Part shown: positions 1-8,291 of the stretch, one piece after another
Numbering within the stretch: the first letter of the stretch is position 1
How the letters are laid out: each line of letters opens with the position of its first letter
NCBI RefSeq assembly: GCF_007713685.1
Contig: NZ_VMRJ01000001.1
Location: 850,129 to 914,128 of the forward strand
DNA length: 64,000 bases
Source of the DNA: Hymenobacter setariae
GTDB taxonomy: Bacteria; Bacteroidota; Bacteroidia; Cytophagales; Hymenobacteraceae
Reading direction: 5' to 3'
Translations under genes and position numbers: made by a program
Notes under the pieces: model-generated
Told to the model about the DNA's origin: nothing
What the model saw: the letters and a program-made list of their open reading frames with translations, nothing else
Databases searched by the model: none

Positions 1-282
1 CGGCAGTTCGCGCTGGGCCAGGGCCGCATAGTACGCCGCCTCGGGCAGCGGGCCGCCCACCGGGCGCAGCGTCCAGCCGGTGCGCTGGTATACCACCTGG
101 CTCAGCCGGGCCACCTGGGGCACTTCCTCGCGGCGCAGCCCTAGGGCTGCCACCCCAGCCGCAAACGCCGGGCACGCCCGACGGTGCAGCAGCGCGTGCT
201 GGCGGTCGAAGAGCATCTTCCAGACCATGCCCGAGGCGGGCGTGGCAGGGTGGTGAGGGTGGGCGAGCAGGTGCAAAGTCAT
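1..282 (-). CDS. phhA: Phenylalanine 4-monooxygenase, N-terminal part (cut by window start)
   Basis: The frame is open from an ATG at 282 to the window edge (94 codons). Its order of features fits the N-terminus of bacterial tetrahydrobiopterin-dependent aromatic amino acid hydroxylases: a WKMLFDRQ segment, then RACPAF, then LSQVVYQRTGW and LRPVGG. The family converts phenylalanine to tyrosine in the cytoplasm with an iron and a pterin cofactor. The iron-binding histidines and glutamate lie beyond the window, so activity cannot be judged. The gene sits just downstream of a leader carrying a small ORF and an intrinsic terminator, which suggests its expression is attenuated. The family call is fairly firm; substrate choice (Phe, Tyr or Trp) is inferred from resemblance. 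Confidence 0.82.
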   Translation of the reverse strand, partial: MTLHLLAHPHHPATPASGMVWKMLFDRQHALLHRRACPAFAAGVAALGLRREEVPQVARLSQVVYQRTGWTLRPVGGPLPEAAYYAALAQRELP

Positions 283-310
283 GGTGCGTCGCGGGGGTGA
301 AAAGGGTAAA

Positions 311-345
311 AAAAAAGCCCGATTCCTGTCGAAGGAATCGGGCTA
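311..345 (-). terminator. Intrinsic terminator in the phhA leader
   Basis: Read on the minus strand, a perfect 12-bp stem (AGCCCGATTCCT pairing with AGGAATCGGGCT, 5-nt loop) is followed at once by a run of about nine T. It lies between the small leader ORF and the phhA start codon, so it would stop transcription before phhA unless another fold forms. Coordinates are good to about one base. Confidence 0.85.
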
Positions 346-478
346 AAGCTTAGTTTGAGGCTAGAAGGGAAACCATTTCTTTATCTCCCTGGTGGCCGGC
401 TATGCCGCACGATTCCGAGGCCCAAATTGGGTCGCTTAATCATTAGGCAATAAATGGTCGAGAAGCCGGTCATGTCGG
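346..478 (-). promoter_or_regulatory. phhA leader RNA, candidate attenuator
   Basis: Between the promoter and the terminator the minus-strand RNA holds a small ORF and several possible helices. One is ACCGGC near the 5' end with GCCGGC at about 391-400. Another is AGGGA with TCCCT around 364-390. The segment at 407-416 reads GGAATCGTGC on the minus strand and can pair 9 of 10 with GCCCGATTCC, the 5' arm of the terminator, so the two pairings exclude each other. I do not recognise it as a known riboswitch class. A stand-alone small RNA is the alternative. Confidence 0.5.
381..473 (-). CDS. Leader small ORF, 30 codons
   Basis: An ATG at 473 opens a 30-codon frame ending with TAA at 381. The peptide contains one Phe (residue 4) and one Tyr (residue 8) and ends in SRPPGR. 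There is no run of aromatic codons as in a classical phenylalanine leader peptide. The predicted transcription start is only a few bases upstream, so the ORF would be nearly leaderless. Codons for Gly-Ile-Val-Arg (residues 20-23) overlap the segment that can pair with the terminator arm, so a ribosome here could influence termination of phhA. It may instead be a chance ORF inside a structured RNA; codon-level conservation would decide. Confidence 0.4.
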   Translation of the reverse strand: MTGFSTIYCLMIKRPNLGLGIVRHSRPPGR

Positions 479-481
479 GGG

Positions 482-511
482 CAAATATACGAGGCTTTAT
501 AAATTGTGCAA
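482..511 (-). promoter_or_regulatory. Promoter of the phhA leader
   Basis: On the minus strand a TTG (511-509) is followed after exactly 19 nt by TATATTTG (489-482), a full match to the Bacteroidota primary-sigma pattern TTG-N19-TAnnTTTG. Transcription would start near 475-478. Confidence 0.75.
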
Positions 512-550
512 CTAGCTCAGCTTTTTTCGCGAAAAAATTTATCAATTATC

Positions 551-1738
551 CTATTTCAGCAATAGCCACTGGTAGGCGGGCCCAAACTCGCGCCGCCAAA
601 ACCACTCGGCGTGCTGGCCGTCAACAGGAGTTTTGAAGGCAATGTGGGTGGAGCTGAGGCCACGCGCCAGCAGGGCGTCGCGCACTTCGGCCATGTGCGG
701 CACCATAGTAGGCCCTTCGGCCGGGCCAGCCACAAAGTAAAACCGGCTTTTGCTAGGCGCCGGGCGCCGCCGCACAAATGCCAGCACCGAGTCTTTCGCA
801 AACCAGAATGCGGGTGAGAAAACCCCTACCCGGCCAAACACCGCCGGGTACTTTACCCCCGCATACAGCGAAATAAGCCCGCCCATGCTAGAACCCATAA
901 TGGCGGTATGGGCTGCATCGGGGCGGGTGCGGTAGTGCTGGTCGATATAGGGCTTGAGGGTGCGCACCAGAAACTCGACGTACTGGCTGCCTTCGCCGCC
1001 TTTTTTGAGGCGCTCATTCACCCAGGGCGAATACTCATCGAGCCGGCGCTCGCCGCCGTTGTCGATGGCTACTACGAGGCAGCCGGTTGGGTCCTGGCCG
1101 CTCTTCTTTAGCTGATTGAGAGTCTCATCAACGGCCCACTCGCCGGCGTAGGCTGTGGCCTCGTCAAATACATTCTGGCCATCGTGCAGGTACAGCACCG
1201 GGTAGCGGTGCCCGGACGTAGCGTAGTCCGGCGGCAGGTAGAGCCAGATGCGCCGCCGACGCCCGCCTAGCTGCGGCAGCCGAAAGGAATCGGCCAGAAT
1301 GCGCACATTAGGCGCGGCGGTATGGGGCTTGGGAGGCACTGCAACGGAGCCACCGGGGCGCTGGTCTTGCCAGGCGGCTACTCGCAAGGTAAGCGTGCGC
1401 GGGCCGGTCCCAAAGTCGGCGCGCCGATTGGGCCGGGGCTGAAAGCTGCTGTCGGCCTCGCCGGTTTGCCACGAGCCGCGCGTGAACTTGAACTCCTGGA
1501 GCCCGCGCACGGCGGCGGGCAGCGTGAGCTGGTACGAGCCATCGGGCTGGGGCCGCAGGGCAAAATCGGGCGCGGCGGGGTTCCACTCATTGAAGGAGCC
1601 CGCTACGTAAATTTTCTGGCCGGCAGCTGGTGCCGGGCCAGGCAGTAGCCGCAGCGTGACCTGGGCATTGGCCAATTGGCTGCCTAGGCTAGCCGCCAAG
1701 CTCGCTGCCAGTAGGCGGCAGTAGCTAAGCGCGTGCAT
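551..1738 (-). CDS. Secreted esterase with N-terminal CBM48-like domain
   Basis: The protein is 395 residues. A signal peptide ends near ANAQ (residue 26). Residues about 28-110 look like a CBM48/AMPK-type glycogen-binding fold (YVAGSFNEWNP, then EFKFTRGSW). The rest is an esterase-D type alpha/beta hydrolase (PF00756 family) with YLHDGQNVFD and the nucleophile elbow GSSMGG (Ser284). The probable catalytic His is in DGQHAEWFW (about 376). Related enzymes act as carbohydrate esterases or on siderophores; the substrate here is unknown. I chose the ATG at 1738 because it directly precedes the signal peptide. The start overlaps the end of the DinB-like gene by 14 nt, suggesting co-transcription. 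Confidence 0.82.
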   Translation of the reverse strand: MHALSYCRLLAASLAASLGSQLANAQVTLRLLPGPAPAAGQKIYVAGSFNEWNPAAPDFALRPQPDGSYQLTLPAAVRGLQEFKFTRGSWQTGEADSSFQPRPNRRADFGTGPRTLTLRVAAWQDQRPGGSVAVPPKPHTAAPNVRILADSFRLPQLGGRRRRIWLYLPPDYATSGHRYPVLYLHDGQNVFDEATAYAGEWAVDETLNQLKKSGQDPTGCLVVAIDNGGERRLDEYSPWVNERLKKGGEGSQYVEFLVRTLKPYIDQHYRTRPDAAHTAIMGSSMGGLISLYAGVKYPAVFGRVGVFSPAFWFAKDSVLAFVRRRPAPSKSRFYFVAGPAEGPTMVPHMAEVRDALLARGLSSTHIAFKTPVDGQHAEWFWRREFGPAYQWLLLK

Positions 1739-2204
1739 AGGTGCCGCGCACAAGTTTTTTTAAAAGCACCAATTGCCCTAGGTGGTAGTGCAGATGTTCT
1801 ACGGCGCCTTGCAGGTTCTTGTAAGCAGAAGCGTAACCTGGCAAGATGGTATCGGGAAGCTTAGCTTCGTCAAAGCTGCGAATCGCCGCCGCTAGCTCCT
1901 GGGCCGACTGGCGGCTATCGGCCAGCAAGGCCTGCCAATCGGCCTCCTTTTCAATCGTTGGGGCATCAAAGCCATTGGCTGGGCCTACCTCAGTGGCCAC
2001 CCCTTGGGCGCGGCGCGCCATTACGCGGTTCCAAAACGTGAGGTGGTGCAGGAGGGTGGCAATGGTATTGGGCGAGGCGGGCGTCTGAGTAATGGCCTCG
2101 CGCCACGTCACATCGTGCAGCGTCGGCAAGATGGCTACTTCCGTCCAGTTATCGCCTTCGTACACCTCGAGCACGTGCTGCGCAATAGCTTCGGTGAGTT
2201 CCAT
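1725..2204 (-). CDS. DinB-like four-helix-bundle protein
   Basis: This 159-residue protein shows the DinB/DUF1572 layout. An N-terminal helix (residues 1-20) is followed by a TLLHHLTFWNRVMARR segment with a metal-ligand-type His, and a C-terminal GAVEHLHYHLGQLVLLKK helix supplies further His residues. The family includes DNA-damage-inducible proteins and thiol transferases such as BstA, but most members have no assigned reaction. The longer frame upstream reads through low-quality sequence, so the ATG at 2204 is taken as the start. It lies 16 nt after the secreted protein gene and overlaps the esterase gene, so the three probably form one transcript. Its role beside an esterase is not clear. 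Confidence 0.75.
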   Translation of the reverse strand: MELTEAIAQHVLEVYEGDNWTEVAILPTLHDVTWREAITQTPASPNTIATLLHHLTFWNRVMARRAQGVATEVGPANGFDAPTIEKEADWQALLADSRQSAQELAAAIRSFDEAKLPDTILPGYASAYKNLQGAVEHLHYHLGQLVLLKKLVRGTYARA

Positions 2205-2220
2205 AACCAGTGGGATTAAA

Positions 2221-2922
2221 CTAGCGGATAACCTCGCCAGCGCCGGCGCCCCGCTCCGATACGTCAATCTTGCGCAACGTGTACGCCGCCCGCACCGAGT
2301 CGACGCCAGGCAATCCATTGACCTCGAAGTTAATACGTGAACCCCGCTTTTGTGGGCCACTTACGAAGTGGCGGTATTCTTCGGCTGACTCGCGCACGAC
2401 GTACAACTCGCCAGGGCTAGGCACCTTGAGGCGGGCGTAGGTGCTGCGGCCGTCGGGCGCGGGGTAGCGCTTTTCACTACTGGCCAGCAGGCTCACGCCC
2501 GTGAGGCGAAAGCGCTCATCGTCGGCGGCCTGGCCAGGTGGCGAGTAGTTACCTAGGCCATCCACAAAGACTTCGCGGCGGGCTACCAGTTCTTCCAGCG
2601 GCGTAGTTTTCAGCAACGGCAGATTTTTCTCCTCCATCAATAGCTGCTGCACCGCCGTGCCGGGGGCAGCCTGTTGGTAAAAAACCAGGACAGGGTCTTT
2701 TATTTTTATCTTACTAATAATGAGCTGTGGCTTGGCCTCTTCCTCGACCACGCGCTTGGCTGCCTCCACGGGCGGCGGCGGGGGCGGCGGCGCTTTTACC
2801 CCAGGTTTACCTTTCACCGGTGCCTTGCCGGGCACGGGCTTCCGGGCTTGGGCAGTTGCCGAGCCTACTGTGGCACCTAGCAGGGCTAAGGCGAGTAAAA
2901 AAGAGTAAAGCGTAAACTTCAT
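2221..2922 (-). CDS. Secreted protein of unknown function, proline-rich linker
   Basis: The protein has 233 residues. An N-terminal signal peptide (MKFTLYSFLLALALLG, cleavage near ATAQ) is followed by a Lys/Pro/Gly-rich linker containing eight consecutive prolines (residues about 45-52). A mixed alpha/beta region then runs to the end. I do not recognise the domain. The ATG at 2922 is chosen because the signal peptide starts there; the frame extends upstream without one. A promoter-like match lies just upstream. It is the first gene of the minus-strand run with the DinB-like and esterase genes, so export to the periplasm or cell surface is likely. No catalytic motif is visible. Confidence 0.65.
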   Translation of the reverse strand: MKFTLYSFLLALALLGATVGSATAQARKPVPGKAPVKGKPGVKAPPPPPPPVEAAKRVVEEEAKPQLIISKIKIKDPVLVFYQQAAPGTAVQQLLMEEKNLPLLKTTPLEELVARREVFVDGLGNYSPPGQAADDERFRLTGVSLLASSEKRYPAPDGRSTYARLKVPSPGELYVVRESAEEYRHFVSGPQKRGSRINFEVNGLPGVDSVRAAYTLRKIDVSERGAGAGEVIR

Positions 2923-2939
2923 AGTAGCGCAGAATCGGT

Positions 2940-2971
2940 CAAAAGTACAAAATTGGCGTGAGTTTGCGCAA
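2940..2971 (-). promoter_or_regulatory. Promoter of the secreted-protein/DinB/esterase run
   Basis: On the minus strand TTG (2971-2969), a 21-nt spacer and TACTTTTG (2947-2940) match the Bacteroidota promoter pattern, with a spacer two bases longer than ideal. Transcription would start near 2934, about 12 nt before the ATG at 2922. Confidence 0.5.
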
Positions 2972-3504
2972 CGAACTGGCTCTTTGCCACCATCCAAAGC
3001 CAAAGCTACTGCCGGAATGGGATGCAGCCCATCACCCACTTAGCTTCTTGGCGCAGCAATGGCTTGCAGCCCTTGCCCGCAGCAGCTACGAGGCACCTAG
3101 CGGCGGCGGATTTTCGAAGCGGCACCCATAAGCAAGTCGAATGCCAGGCTCCGCTTAGCTAGCCTTGGTGCCCAGCCTACTAGCACGCCTAGCACCCTAA
3201 AATTACGCAGCTCGCCCCCTTACGCAGGCCCTTACCAGCTGCTAAACCGTCCTATTGCGAGTATGAATATTTCTGCTGCATGCCGACTAATGCATCATTT
3301 CGGCGCTTGCGTACTTAATTTTGCGGAATCGATTTCGTAAGCTCCTGCGCGTGCCTTCGGGCACGCCAGCTTAGGGAGGCGGAGAAAGCTGTTTTGTGGA
3401 AAAGGAGCCTTTTTCAAAACCTTCTCCCCGCTGCTACCTGTTTACCGCTCCCCTTTCCTTACGGATTATTTTTCCCACTTTTTTCCCCACCCGATTTGTT
3501 GTTT
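2972..3504 (+). promoter_or_regulatory. Intergenic region with susC promoter and leader hairpin
   Basis: No gene was found in these 530 bases. TAATTTTG at 3316-3323 fits the -7 pattern TAnnTTTG on the plus strand, but no TTG lies at the right distance, so activation by a regulator is possible. At 3339-3372 a hairpin closes with AAGCT/AGCTT and GCGTGCC/GGCACGC around a TTCG tetraloop. It would lie in the 5' leader of susC mRNA, about 130 nt before the start codon. The rest shows nothing recognisable. Confidence 0.45.
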
Positions 3505-6500
3505 ATGAAGCAACCCTACCTGGCGAAACTCCGGTTTCTGCTATTCTTATTACTCAGCTTAGCTGGCCCCCTAGGGGCAGCGTGGGCGCAGGCCACTACC
3601 GGCACGGTAACGGGCCGCGTGACGGACACCAAAAACGAAGGCATTCCGGGGGTAACGGTCGTGATTGAAGGCACGCAGCTCGGCAGCAGCACCGACGTGG
3701 ATGGCAACTACACGATTTCCAACGTACCGGCCGGCGGCCGGGTGCTCGTTATCTCTTTCGTTGGCTACACCACCGTACGCCAGCAAATTGCAGTAGGTGA
3801 AGGCAAAACCCTGACGGTGCCCGCTCAGGCACTCAGCGAAAGCGCTACCCAGCTCGGCGAGGCTGTAGTAGTAGGCTACGGCACTCAGCGCCGCCAAGAC
3901 TTGACCGGCGCCGTAGAGCAGATTTCTTCGAAATCCTTCGTGAAAGGCCAAGTAACCAACCCCGAGCAGCTTGTGCAGGGCAAAGTGGCTGGCGTACAGA
4001 TTACGGACGCGGGTGGTGCCCCTGGCGCAGCTACCCAGATTCTGATTCGCGGCGGTTCGTCGCTGTCAGCCTCCAATGCACCGCTCATCATCATCGACGG
4101 TGTGCCGGTTGATAACACGGGCATTTCGGGCGCCACCAACCCGCTGAGCCTCATTAACCCCAATGATATCGAGAGCATTACTGTACTTAAGGATGCCTCT
4201 TCAACGGCTATCTACGGGGTGCGCGCTTCGAACGGTGTTATTCTGGTGACTACTAAGCGTGGCGTAATAGGCGACAAAGTACAGGTAACGGCTTCGACTC
4301 AGCAGTCGGTAGCTACGGTAGCTAAATATTCCAATGTACTGAATGCCGACCAGTTCCGCTCGTTGGTAAATACCTATGGCACCACCGGCCAGCGCGCCGT
4401 GCTGGGCACCGCCAACACCGACTGGCAGCGCGAAATCTACCGCCCCGCCTACTCGGCCGACAACAACGTGAGCGTGAGTGGCGCGGCCGGCAACCTCCCC
4501 TACCGGGCCTCGGTAGGCTACCTCTCGCAGCAGGGCCTGCTGAAGCGCAACGACCTAACCCGCTATACCGGCTCGCTGAGCTTGACGCCTGTGCTTTTCA
4601 AAGGCAGCCTGCGGGTAGCCCTGAACCTGAAGGGCTCGTGGGTAGACAACAACTTCTCGAACCAGGGCGCCGTGGGCGCTGCCACCTCATTTGACCCCAC
4701 CCAGCCTGTGCGCTCTACTGCCTCGCAGTACTCGGTGTTTGGCGGCTACTACGAATCGCTGAACCCCGACGGCAGCCTCAACACGCTGGCCGTGCGCAAC
4801 CCAGTGGCGCTGTACGACCTGCGCCGTGACCGCAGCACCGTGAAGCGCAGCATCGGCAACCTGACGCTCGACTACAAAATTCCATTTGTGCCAGGCCTGA
4901 GCGCCAACGTAAACGTGGGCTATGACGTGCAGCGCGGCCGTGGTACTACCTTCATTCCGGCCAATGCTGCTGACAGCTACGTGCGCAATGGCCAGAATAA
5001 CTTCTACTCGCAAGACCTCAACAACTACCTGCTCGAAGCCTACGGCAAGTATGAGCGCACCCTAGGCCCCGGCCGCCTCGAATTTCTGGCGGGCTATTCG
5101 TACCAGAAGTTTGAGAACCGCTCGTATGTATTCGACGACCGCCGGGCCGATGGCAGCATCTACAACCCGGTAGCCCTGAGCTACAGCGGCCAGAGCACGT
5201 ATTTGAACACCAACGTCCTCATTGGTTTCTATTCGCGCCTTAACTACAACATTGCCGATAAATACCTGTTCACCGGCACGTTCCGTGCCGATGGCACTTC
5301 GCGCTTTGCCCCCGGCCGTCAGTTTGGCTACTTCCCCTCGGGTGCCTTTGCTTGGCGTTTGAAAGGCGAGGAATTCCTGAAAAACTCGTCGGCCATCTCC
5401 GACCTGAAGCTGCGCCTAGGCTACGGCCAAACCGGCCAGCAGGACCTAGGCGGTAGCTACTACCCCTTCCTAGCCAACTTGTCGCTCAGCAACCTGACGG
5501 CGCAGTACCAGCTGGGCAACACCTTCTACCGCACGCTACGCGCTGACCAGTACAACCCCAATATCACGTGGGAAACCACGACGACCTACAACGTGGGCTT
5601 GGACTACGGCTTCCTAGGTGGCCGCCTGTATGGTTCGGTTGACTTCTATAAGCGCGACACCAAAGACCTGCTCAACTTCGTGCAAGTAGCAGCTCTTCAG
5701 GGCCTTTCGAACTATGGCAACTTCAACGTGGGGTCGCTCACCAACAAAGGGGTAGAAATCGTTACTAACCTGGATGTGGTGAAAACCGACAAGCTGAGCA
5801 TCACCGTAAATGCTAACGCTACCTACAACCAGAACCGCATTACGAAGCTCACTAACTCTGACTCGCCCAACGATATTGGCCAGCTGACCGGCGGCATCTC
5901 GGGTGGCGTAGGCAACACGATTCAAGTAAACTCGGTGGGCTACTCGGCCCAGTCGTTCTACGTGTACCAGCAGGCGTATGACACCAACGGCAAGCCCCTC
6001 GAAGGCGTGTACGTAGACCGCAACGGCGACGGTACCATCAACAGCTCGGACCGCTACCGCTACAAGTCGGCCCGCCCTAACTGGATTCTGGGTGGCGGTG
6101 CCAATGCCACGTACAAAGGCTTCAACTTGGCCTTTACGCTGCGTGCCAACCTAGGCAACTACGTGTACAACAACGTGCGCGCCAGCTCTTTCTACGACGC
6201 CAGCACCAACAACTTCCTGGTTAACCGCAACCGCGAAGTATTGAGCTCGGGCTTTACCTCGGCTCAGTACTTCTCCGACTATTTCGTGGAGAATGCTTCG
6301 TTCCTGCGCATGCAGAACGCTACTCTCGGCTACAACTTTGGTGAACTGCTGAAGAAGGGCACGAACTTAGGCTTGTCAGTTGCGGTTCAGAACGTATTCG
6401 TAATCACCAACTACAAGGGCATTGACCCCGAGATTTTCTCGGGCGGCGCCAACCCAACGATTGGCATCGACCAAACGATTTATCCGCGTCCGCGCACGTT

Positions 6501-6528
6501 CACGGTTGGTCTTAACCTCGGCTTTTAA
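3505..6528 (+). CDS. susC: SusC/RagA-family TonB-linked outer-membrane transporter
   Basis: The protein is 1007 residues, a normal length for SusC. A signal peptide ends near WAQA (about 29). A carboxypeptidase-regulatory-like domain follows (about 32-110, GTVTGRVTDTKNEGIPGV). Next comes the plug, with the TonB-contacting VVVGYGTQRRQDLTGAV segment and the family signatures LIIIDGVPV and ITVLKDASSTAIYG. A long beta-barrel ends in LNLGF. It would import oligosaccharides or similar ligands across the outer membrane, using TonB energy and the SusD lid encoded next. The ATG at 3505 starts the signal peptide; 37 codons upstream in the same frame look untranslated. No glycoside hydrolase or sensor gene is adjacent, so the substrate is not defined. 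Confidence 0.95.
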   Translation: MKQPYLAKLRFLLFLLLSLAGPLGAAWAQATTGTVTGRVTDTKNEGIPGVTVVIEGTQLGSSTDVDGNYTISNVPAGGRVLVISFVGYTTVRQQIAVGEGKTLTVPAQALSESATQLGEAVVVGYGTQRRQDLTGAVEQISSKSFVKGQVTNPEQLVQGKVAGVQITDAGGAPGAATQILIRGGSSLSASNAPLIIIDGVPVDNTGISGATNPLSLINPNDIESITVLKDASSTAIYGVRASNGVILVTTKRGVIGDKVQVTASTQQSVATVAKYSNVLNADQFRSLVNTYGTTGQRAVLGTANTDWQREIYRPAYSADNNVSVSGAAGNLPYRASVGYLSQQGLLKRNDLTRYTGSLSLTPVLFKGSLRVALNLKGSWVDNNFSNQGAVGAATSFDPTQPVRSTASQYSVFGGYYESLNPDGSLNTLAVRNPVALYDLRRDRSTVKRSIGNLTLDYKIPFVPGLSANVNVGYDVQRGRGTTFIPANAADSYVRNGQNNFYSQDLNNYLLEAYGKYERTLGPGRLEFLAGYSYQKFENRSYVFDDRRADGSIYNPVALSYSGQSTYLNTNVLIGFYSRLNYNIADKYLFTGTFRADGTSRFAPGRQFGYFPSGAFAWRLKGEEFLKNSSAISDLKLRLGYGQTGQQDLGGSYYPFLANLSLSNLTAQYQLGNTFYRTLRADQYNPNITWETTTTYNVGLDYGFLGGRLYGSVDFYKRDTKDLLNFVQVAALQGLSNYGNFNVGSLTNKGVEIVTNLDVVKTDKLSITVNANATYNQNRITKLTNSDSPNDIGQLTGGISGGVGNTIQVNSVGYSAQSFYVYQQAYDTNGKPLEGVYVDRNGDGTINSSDRYRYKSARPNWILGGGANATYKGFNLAFTLRANLGNYVYNNVRASSFYDASTNNFLVNRNREVLSSGFTSAQYFSDYFVENASFLRMQNATLGYNFGELLKKGTNLGLSVAVQNVFVITNYKGIDPEIFSGGANPTIGIDQTIYPRPRTFTVGLNLGF

Positions 6529-6545
6529 TTTCCCACCCATCGCAT

Positions 6546-8183
6546 ATGCAAACTAAATTCACTCGCACGCTCGGGATGCTGGCGCTGGCCGCTGGGTTAA
6601 CAGCCCTCTCGACAGGCTGCACCAAGGACCTAGACCAAGTGCCCGACTACTCGGCCAACGCCGAGGTAGTATACAGCGACCCCGCCCAGATTCAACAAGT
6701 ACTGGCGCGCCTCTACGCCACTTATGCCGTGAGCGGCCAGCAGGGCCCATCGGGCCAGGCCGATATCTCGGGCATCGACGAAGGCTTCTCGAACTACATC
6801 CGGGTGTACTGGCAGCTGCAGGAAATCACGACCGACGAGGCCGTGCTGGGCTGGAACGATGGCAACCTGCCTTCGATTAACACCATGACTTGGAACGCGG
6901 ACAACGAGTTTGTGCGCGCTACCTACGACCGCATTTACTACCAAATCGGCCTCTGCAACGAGTTCATTCGCCAGACCACCGATGCCAACCTGGCGAGCCG
7001 CGGCATCACGGGCGCCACGGCCACTACCGTGAAGCAGTACCGCTCCGAAGCGCGCTTGCTGCGCGCCATGAGCTACTGGCACATTGTGGACCTCTTCGGG
7101 GGTGGGCCGTTTGCCACCGAAGCCGACGTACTGGGCACCCTGCCGCAATACAAGACCCGGGCCGAAATCTTCGCCTACGTAGAGTCGGAATTGAAAGCCC
7201 TCGACGGCACCGACGCCAGCAATGGCGGCCTGCTGGCGCCTAAGGCGGTGTATGCCCGCGCCGACCAAGCCGTGTGCTGGACGCTGCTCACCAAGTTGTA
7301 CCTGAACGCGCAGGTATACACCGGCACGCCCCGCTACACCGACGCCGTGACCTACGCCAACAAAGTGCTCGCAGCCAATTACCAGCTGTGCACCACGCCT
7401 TCGGCACAGTTCTCAGCCTACCAAAAGCTGTTTTTGGCTGACAACAACACGAGCGAGGCCCGCAACGAAATCATCTTCCCCATTGCCTTCGACGGCACCC
7501 GCACCCGGGGCTACGGTGGTATGACCTACCTCGTGCACGGCGCTGTGGGCGGCACGCTTTCGCCCGCTACCATCGGTATCAATTCGGGCTGGGGTGGCTT
7601 CCGGGCACGCCAGCAGTTTACGGCCCTGCTCACAAACAATACCACTAGCACTTCAGACGCACGTCGCAGCATACTCTACACCTCGGGCCAGCGCCTGAAT
7701 GTGGATACGCTCACGGCTTTCCGCAACGGCTACCTGCTGCCGAAGTATAAGAACGTAACCTCGACGGGCGTGAAGGGCTCGGATGCCGCGGGTGACTTCC
7801 CGGATACCGACTTCCCAATGTTCCGCCTCGCCGACGTGAAGCTCATGTACGCCGAAGCTGTGCTGCGTGGCGGCACAGGCGGCACCGCCGGCACGGCCCT
7901 CGACCAAGTAAACGAAGTGCGTCGCCGCTCGGGCTCGGCTAACCTATCGGCCGTAGCGCTCAATGACATCCTCGACGAGCGCGCTCGCGAGCTGTACTGG
8001 GAAGGCCACCGCCGCACCGACCTCATTCGCTTTGGCCGCTACACTACCGGCTACAACTGGGCGCTGAAAGGCGGCGTGAACAGCGGCCGCGACGTGGATG
8101 CCACCCGCGCCCTGTTCCCAATTCCGAACACGGACATCGTAGCCAACCCCAACCTGCAAGGCAAGCAGAACCCTGGTTACTAA
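6546..8183 (+). CDS. susD: SusD/RagB-family nutrient-binding lipoprotein
   Basis: The protein has 545 residues. The lipobox LSTGC puts the lipidated cysteine at 25. TPR-like helices carry the SusD signatures: EARLLRAMSYWHIVDLFGGG, then a LADVKLMYAEA stretch, and a C-terminal RARELYWEGHRRTDLIRFGRY region ending with LFPIPNTDI. SusD proteins sit on the cell surface as the lid of the SusC barrel and bind the incoming ligand. The gene starts 17 nt after susC, the usual pairing, and is followed by a SusE-like gene. The binding residues cannot be assigned from sequence alone. Confidence 0.95.
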   Translation: MQTKFTRTLGMLALAAGLTALSTGCTKDLDQVPDYSANAEVVYSDPAQIQQVLARLYATYAVSGQQGPSGQADISGIDEGFSNYIRVYWQLQEITTDEAVLGWNDGNLPSINTMTWNADNEFVRATYDRIYYQIGLCNEFIRQTTDANLASRGITGATATTVKQYRSEARLLRAMSYWHIVDLFGGGPFATEADVLGTLPQYKTRAEIFAYVESELKALDGTDASNGGLLAPKAVYARADQAVCWTLLTKLYLNAQVYTGTPRYTDAVTYANKVLAANYQLCTTPSAQFSAYQKLFLADNNTSEARNEIIFPIAFDGTRTRGYGGMTYLVHGAVGGTLSPATIGINSGWGGFRARQQFTALLTNNTTSTSDARRSILYTSGQRLNVDTLTAFRNGYLLPKYKNVTSTGVKGSDAAGDFPDTDFPMFRLADVKLMYAEAVLRGGTGGTAGTALDQVNEVRRRSGSANLSAVALNDILDERARELYWEGHRRTDLIRFGRYTTGYNWALKGGVNSGRDVDATRALFPIPNTDIVANPNLQGKQNPGY

Positions 8184-8291
8184 CGCATTTTTATTTTTTG
8201 AGCGCCGGAATTCTTTGGTATTCTAGAGGGTTTCGGCCTCAAGAAAAATGCGACAGTGCCCCGCTTTTACCCACCCGTATTTTATCGTTCC

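Noticed and set aside
346-478. Known riboswitch (SAM, TPP, cobalamin, FMN, preQ1) or 6S RNA before phhA
   Set aside because: None of the conserved core sequences I know for these classes could be found on the minus strand.
6630-7268. A 212-codon minus-strand frame opposite susD
   Set aside because: susD is certain here; the antisense frame has the composition expected of a shadow in GC-rich DNA.
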